The translations under genes were made by a program, and so were the position numbers. From VXNJ01 sp009840625 (GTDB taxonomy: Bacteria; Chloroflexota; UBA11872; VXNJ01), in assembly GCA_965207915.1 (NCBI GenBank), contig OZ242304.1:1922001-1986000 (forward strand): 64,000 bases of DNA, given 5' to 3'. Under the pieces are notes generated by a model. That model saw only the letters and a program-made list of their open reading frames with translations, searched no databases and was not told the DNA's origin. Below are positions 60,454 to 64,000 of the stretch, piece by piece. Each line of letters begins with the position of its first letter. Positions within the stretch are counted from its first letter, which is position 1.

Positions 60454-60900
60454 ATGCTGCTCGCGGCCCAAATACTGCTTACGATCGCCACCCTTGGCTA
60501 CAGCGCCATCCCGACGCTCGTTGACCTGGGTCCCACCCACGCAACAAACCCTTCATGGACCGGCCATGCGCGCTACCACGTGGTGTGGCAGGTGGCGAGC
60601 CTGGTGATCATGGCCCTGCTGGGTCTATTCCTGACTTGGACCGCGACCGGGCCGGGCATCAGGCTGTGGATCTCGGCCGGACTCTGCGTTGTCGCCTACG
60701 GCGGGTTCTGGGCCGCGCTCCTGACCCGTCCGAAGTACCAAGGTATCTTGCAGGACGAGGTCAACGGTGTCCCCGAGGTTGGCTTCAACGTATTCGGCTT
60801 GAAGGCCTCGATCGACGCCAACGTGTCGCAATTTGCGCCGCTTTCGCTGATCGCCCTTATAGCGATTGGCCTGATCGCCGCCTTGCCGCCCGAGGCCTAG
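60454..60900 (+). CDS. four-helix membrane protein of unknown function
   Basis: A 148-aa protein with four predicted transmembrane helices (MLLAAQILLTIATLGYSAIP, VVWQVASLVIMALLGLFLTW, IRLWISAGLCVVAYGGFWAA and LSLIALIAIGLIAALPP). A conserved-looking loop THATNPSWTGHARYHVVWQV lies after helix 1. The ATG at 60454 is set by GGGAGGG 5 nt before it; the frame is open to 60403. It lies 3 nt before the hydratase gene, so the two form an operon. Confidence 0.75.
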   Translation: MLLAAQILLTIATLGYSAIPTLVDLGPTHATNPSWTGHARYHVVWQVASLVIMALLGLFLTWTATGPGIRLWISAGLCVVAYGGFWAALLTRPKYQGILQDEVNGVPEVGFNVFGLKASIDANVSQFAPLSLIALIAIGLIAALPPEA

Positions 60901-60903
60901 GAA

Positions 60904-61686
60904 TTGCTCTCGGAGGCCGACCGCCAAGCTGCGGCCGAAGCGATATACCGCGCCGAGCGGACCCGGATTCCCTGCCCTCCGCCGTCACACGAATGGCCGG
61001 GCATGCAAATCGAAGACGGGTATGACGTGCAGCGCCGCTGGGCCCGAATCCGCATCGAAAACGGCGCCCGGATAGTCGGACGCAAGATCGGGCTCACCAG
61101 CCGCGCCATGCAGGCGGCGTCGAATATGAGCGAGCCCGACTACGGGGTGATCCTGGACGACTCGTTGTACCGGGACGGAGCCCGGATCCCGGCCCGGACC
61201 TTCATCAAACCGCGTCTGGAGACGGAACTGGCGTTCGTGATGGGAGAAGACTTGGGCGGGGCCGGGTGCCAGGTCCACGACGTCCTGCGGGCCACCGAGT
61301 ACGTGACCCCGGCGCTGGAAGTAATCGACCGCCGCACTACGGTGCCGCGGGCCATCGCCGACGCGATCGCGGACAACGCCGGCTATGGCGCGATCATCCT
61401 GGGCGGTCGGGTCATCCGACCGTTCGACGTCGATTTGCGCTGGATCGGGGCGACCTTGGCCAGGAACGGGGTCATCGAAGAAAGCGGCGTCTCGGCGGCG
61501 ATCATGGGTCACCCTGCGGCCGGGGTCGCCTGGCTGGTGGAAAAGCTGGCGCCGCTGGGGGACGAACTCAAAAAGGGTGACATTGTGCTGGGTGGATCGT
61601 TCACGCGGCCGGTCGATGTAGCTCCCGGCGATGTGGTGTTTGCCGACTACGGCCCGATCGGCGCGATCGGCGTCAGCTTTGATTGA
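60904..61686 (+). CDS. 2-oxo-hept-4-ene-1,7-dioate hydratase-like (HpaH/MhpD family)
   Basis: A 260-aa FAH-fold hydratase. IENGARIVGRKIGLTSRAMQ (about residues 49-68), MSEPDYGVILDDSLY, ELAFVMGEDLGG, PALEVIDRR and GSFTRPVDVAPGDVVFADYG match the HpaH/MhpD group, which hydrates 2-oxo-pentenoates in meta-cleavage pathways. TTG start right after the membrane gene. The related aldolase at 49040 would follow HpaH in the homoprotocatechuate pathway, but the distance means co-function is speculative. Confidence 0.92.
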   Translation: MLSEADRQAAAEAIYRAERTRIPCPPPSHEWPGMQIEDGYDVQRRWARIRIENGARIVGRKIGLTSRAMQAASNMSEPDYGVILDDSLYRDGARIPARTFIKPRLETELAFVMGEDLGGAGCQVHDVLRATEYVTPALEVIDRRTTVPRAIADAIADNAGYGAIILGGRVIRPFDVDLRWIGATLARNGVIEESGVSAAIMGHPAAGVAWLVEKLAPLGDELKKGDIVLGGSFTRPVDVAPGDVVFADYGPIGAIGVSFD

Positions 61687-62078
61687 GGGGCGGCGACCAC
61701 GCACGCCCGGTTGACATTTGTCGATCCCCGATGACGACGGTCGCGATTTAGGGGCTGGTAGTTGCGCTGGTGGAATTGGCCGCCGGGGAAGGGCGGCAAA
61801 TCACGAGCCATGCGACGCCCGGCAGCGGACCGCGAGCCAAGCGGAAGCTTCCATTCCGGCGAAATTTGGTGATAATTGGGGGCACGCCAGACCCCCGGCT
61901 GATTCCCCCGGGGCCTTCCCGGCCGACGCGTGATCAGACAGCCACCGCGCGACTTTGCTCGCGGAAACGTCCAAGACAGCGGTGGCAGCAATCAATACCC
62001 ACCGCAAGGATTCGTTGGATATTGCCTAAAGCAGCATCCAGGCTGATTGCCTTAGTGCGGGCGAAGAACCTGGGGCAT
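61687..62078. other. gap without supported gene
   Basis: 392 bp between the hydratase and the second adaptor gene, on the same strand. No frame with ribosome site or family pattern. The right half must contain the promoter of the adaptor gene; no convincing box seen. The adaptor frame is open leftward to about 62022, so its start could lie in here. Confidence 0.5.
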
Positions 62079-64000
62079 ATGGCCAACGGGCCGCTGATCC
62101 GGTTGCTGCTCATCGTGCCGGCCGCGGTCCTGCTGGCGGGCTGCGAGTTCTTCGTTGCCGCGGTCGCCCCGACCCCCACCCTGGTGGGCTCGGCGTCGTC
62201 CTCCAACCGTCCGCTGGTCACCGTGGACCGAGGGACGATCGAGCAGGCCATCCGGGCCACCGGAAGGGTGGTGGCGCGCGAGCGGGAAGACCTCTATTTC
62301 GTCTCTGGAGGTCGGATCAAGTCGGTTTCGGTGCGCCAGGGCGAGATCGTCGAAGCCGGCACCCTGCTGGCCGAACTGGAGACCGGAAATCTTGAGTCCC
62401 AGGTCGAAAGTGCCCTGGAATCGTTCGAGACCGCCTCGCTGCGGGTCAAGGCTGCCGAACAGGCCCTGGCCAACGATCAGGCGAACTCGCTTCAACAGCT
62501 TCTGACGGCCCGCAACGACGTGATCCGCCGGCAAGAGCAAATCAATCTCTCGCTCAACGGCGGAGACCCCGACCTGGTCACCTCGGCGCGAGCCCAGCTG
62601 GCGGCCGCCCAGATGGCCTACAGCAACGCCCAGACGAAACTCCAGGTGTTGCAGGCATCGCCCGCCAACATACGGTCTGCAGTCGACTTGGAGCTAAACG
62701 CCAGGCTTGAACGCCTGTCTTCGCTCCAGCTTGCGCTGCAGGACCTGGCCGCCGCCGGCCCGCCGTCCGGCGGCGAGGCGCGCGCCGAGGCGGCGCGCCG
62801 CTTGGCCGACCTGCGCAGTGCCGTGACGGTCGCCCAAGCCAACGTCCTGCTGGCACAGGAAGACCTCGATCGAATCCGCAACGGCGCCACCGGCGAGGAC
62901 CTCGAGCAAGCCCGACTGGTCTTCCGGCGCGCGGAAATCAATTACGAGAACTCGCTCGAGCGCAACTTCAGCGGCGATCAGCGCGAACAAGCCGAAATCA
63001 CCTACAACCTGGCCCTGCTGGCCTACGAGCGTGCGGTCAATCCGGGCGACGAGGCCGACGTCGCCAAAGCCCGCGTAGCCCTGGACCAGGCCCGCACCCG
63101 CCTGGAGCGGGCCCGCGAATCCCTGGCCGATGTGCTGGTCGACGGCGATGAACCCGGCGCGCTTGAGCGCCTCATCGCCCAGGTGCAATCCGAATACGGC
63201 GTCAGGGTTGCCAACGCCCAGCTGGCGGTGGTGCAGGCCCAGCGATCGGTCGATGAGTCCCGCGTGGAACTCTCCAACATCGATGCCGGCCTGGGTTCGA
63301 ACGAGCAGCGCGCCGCCCAGGCGAGCTTCTCCCAGGCCAGCAACAATCTCGCCCGCGCCCAGTCCCGTCTGGCCGAACTCCTTGATCCCCCGCCGGCCGA
63401 CCTGGACGTTGCCCAGAACGCGTTGGATGCGGCCATTTCCCGCCGCGACAACCTGGAGGAGCGTTACGCGCAGTTCGAACGCAAGGAATCGCAGAAGGAC
63501 ATCGACCTGACGATTGCCACCAACAATTTCGACCAGGCCAGGATCCAGCTTGAACGCCTGCAGGCGCAGACCTTCGAAAACCAGATCGTGGCTCCCTTCG
63601 GCGGGGAAATAACCTTCACCCGCGGTCGGGCCGGCGACCAGGTTCAGGCATACCAGGAAATCATCGGGATTTCCAACCCCGAAAACCTGGTGATCGAATC
63701 GCTGATACCGGAGACCGATTTCGAAAACCTTTCGATCGGTCAAATCGTCGACGTCCAGCTGGACGCATTCCCGGGCCGCAACTTCGTGGGTACGGTTTCC
63801 TCGCTGCCGCGCAACATCGTCTCCAACACCGGCCAGACGATCAAGATTCCGGAGACCGAAATTGAAGTGGACTGGGCCGGCGCCGCGGTCGAACTGGGCA
63901 TGCTGGCGCGCCTCAAGGTCACGGTTCAGGTCAAGGATGACGTCCTGAAGGTGCCGGCCGCGGCGGTGCGCCGCGTGAACGCCCGCGAATTCGTCGAGAC
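62079..64000 (+). CDS. MacA/HlyD-family lipoprotein adaptor, C-terminus cut by window edge
   Basis: The frame is open from the ATG at 62079 to the end of the window (640 codons). The leader MANGPLIRLLLIVPAAVLLAGC ends in a lipobox, so the protein is a lipoprotein, unlike the other adaptor of this window which keeps a membrane helix. It then shows the lipoyl half VSGGRIKSVSVRQGEIVEAG, an extended alpha-helical hairpin (about residues 120-490), the second lipoyl half IVAPFGGEITFTRGRAGDQV and the start of the beta-barrel domain. A GTG at 62055 or TTG at 62022 may be the true start. ABC partner genes probably follow beyond the window. Confidence 0.9.
   Translation, partial: MANGPLIRLLLIVPAAVLLAGCEFFVAAVAPTPTLVGSASSSNRPLVTVDRGTIEQAIRATGRVVAREREDLYFVSGGRIKSVSVRQGEIVEAGTLLAELETGNLESQVESALESFETASLRVKAAEQALANDQANSLQQLLTARNDVIRRQEQINLSLNGGDPDLVTSARAQLAAAQMAYSNAQTKLQVLQASPANIRSAVDLELNARLERLSSLQLALQDLAAAGPPSGGEARAEAARRLADLRSAVTVAQANVLLAQEDLDRIRNGATGEDLEQARLVFRRAEINYENSLERNFSGDQREQAEITYNLALLAYERAVNPGDEADVAKARVALDQARTRLERARESLADVLVDGDEPGALERLIAQVQSEYGVRVANAQLAVVQAQRSVDESRVELSNIDAGLGSNEQRAAQASFSQASNNLARAQSRLAELLDPPPADLDVAQNALDAAISRRDNLEERYAQFERKESQKDIDLTIATNNFDQARIQLERLQAQTFENQIVAPFGGEITFTRGRAGDQVQAYQEIIGISNPENLVIESLIPETDFENLSIGQIVDVQLDAFPGRNFVGTVSSLPRNIVSNTGQTIKIPETEIEVDWAGAAVELGMLARLKVTVQVKDDVLKVPAAAVRRVNAREFVE

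Noticed and set aside
49040..61686. an aromatic meta-cleavage pathway from the HpaI-like and HpaH-like genes
   Set aside because: The two genes are 11 kb apart with unrelated genes between them and no dioxygenase or dehydrogenase of the pathway is present.
62694..63743. 349-aa antisense frame over the second adaptor
   Set aside because: Antisense of a heptad-rich coiled coil; the open plus frame has a lipobox and lipoyl motifs.
1..64000. tRNA, rRNA, tmRNA, RNase P RNA and CRISPR array
   Set aside because: The GGTTCGA-type strings seen lie inside protein genes without cloverleaf context, and I saw no spaced direct repeats; short RNAs could still be missed by eye.

Overview
The window reads as one chromosomal stretch of a G+C-rich bacterium, most likely a member of the Chloroflexota. 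The reasons are indirect: a solute-binding lipoprotein with a Tat/lipobox leader followed by a valine/glutamate-rich tether, a SpoIID-like protein ending in FPETGH-type repeats, MacA/MacB-like export genes with long coiled coils, frequent TTG and GTG starts, and many Gfo/Idh/MocA sugar oxidoreductases. I see no rRNA, tRNA, CRISPR array, prophage or plasmid genes. The only mobile-type sequence is a lone TnpB gene.

Layout. 1-4760: end of a Gfo/Idh/MocA gene, then glycyl-tRNA synthetase, RecO and a CBS/CorC membrane protein. 4815-8111: a small accessory island with an intact TnpB (RuvC and zinc ribbon) and a DUF262/DUF1524 GmrSD-like nuclease. 8312-10825: PRPP synthetase and a divergent HD phosphohydrolase. 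10779-20786: a long minus-strand sugar cluster (two oxidoreductases, solute-binding protein, two permeases, a Tat lipoprotein, mannose-1-phosphate guanylyltransferase, a DedA-like protein) facing a DapA-family aldolase, followed by a MutL-like pair. 23510-30297: arginyl-tRNA synthetase, a MacA/ABC/MacB export operon and LarE. 30504-35704: a JAMM peptidase, GroEL with its terminator, a DarA-like c-di-AMP receptor, a CcdA-like protein with permuted topology, prephenate dehydratase and a small membrane protein. 36097-38367: an operon of two DUF1538 membrane proteins, a PII-like protein and a CBS protein. 38859-44829: a degenerate-looking M23 lipoprotein, an alpha/beta hydrolase, an arylsulfotransferase-like protein, a glutamine amidotransferase and PdxA. 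44931-48889: a Mn/Zn-type ABC importer behind a Fur-like operator. 49040-53765: an HpaI-type aldolase and a phospholipid block (Cmk-PlsC fusion, Der, PlsY, zinc-finger membrane protein). 53885-64000: a ThDP enzyme, SpoIID-like protein, lysine 2,3-aminomutase, a possible ATP-grasp protein, a 4-TM protein, an HpaH-type hydratase and a second MacA-like adaptor cut by the window end.

How the genes work together. The 19.4-10.8 kb block looks like uptake and remodelling of a sugar or sugar acid. A strong hairpin sits between the binding protein and the permeases, which could keep the binding protein in excess. The DUF1538 operon pairs a putative cation/proton antiporter with two nucleotide-sensing modules. 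The metal importer has a candidate operator overlapping its promoter, and both of its permeases end in winged-helix-like tails.

Most unusual points: the CcdA-like protein carries its first transmembrane helix (SPC motif) at the C-terminus; two genes have conserved N-terminal coding sequence upstream of any ATG, GTG or TTG; and the TnpB/GmrSD pair interrupts housekeeping genes.
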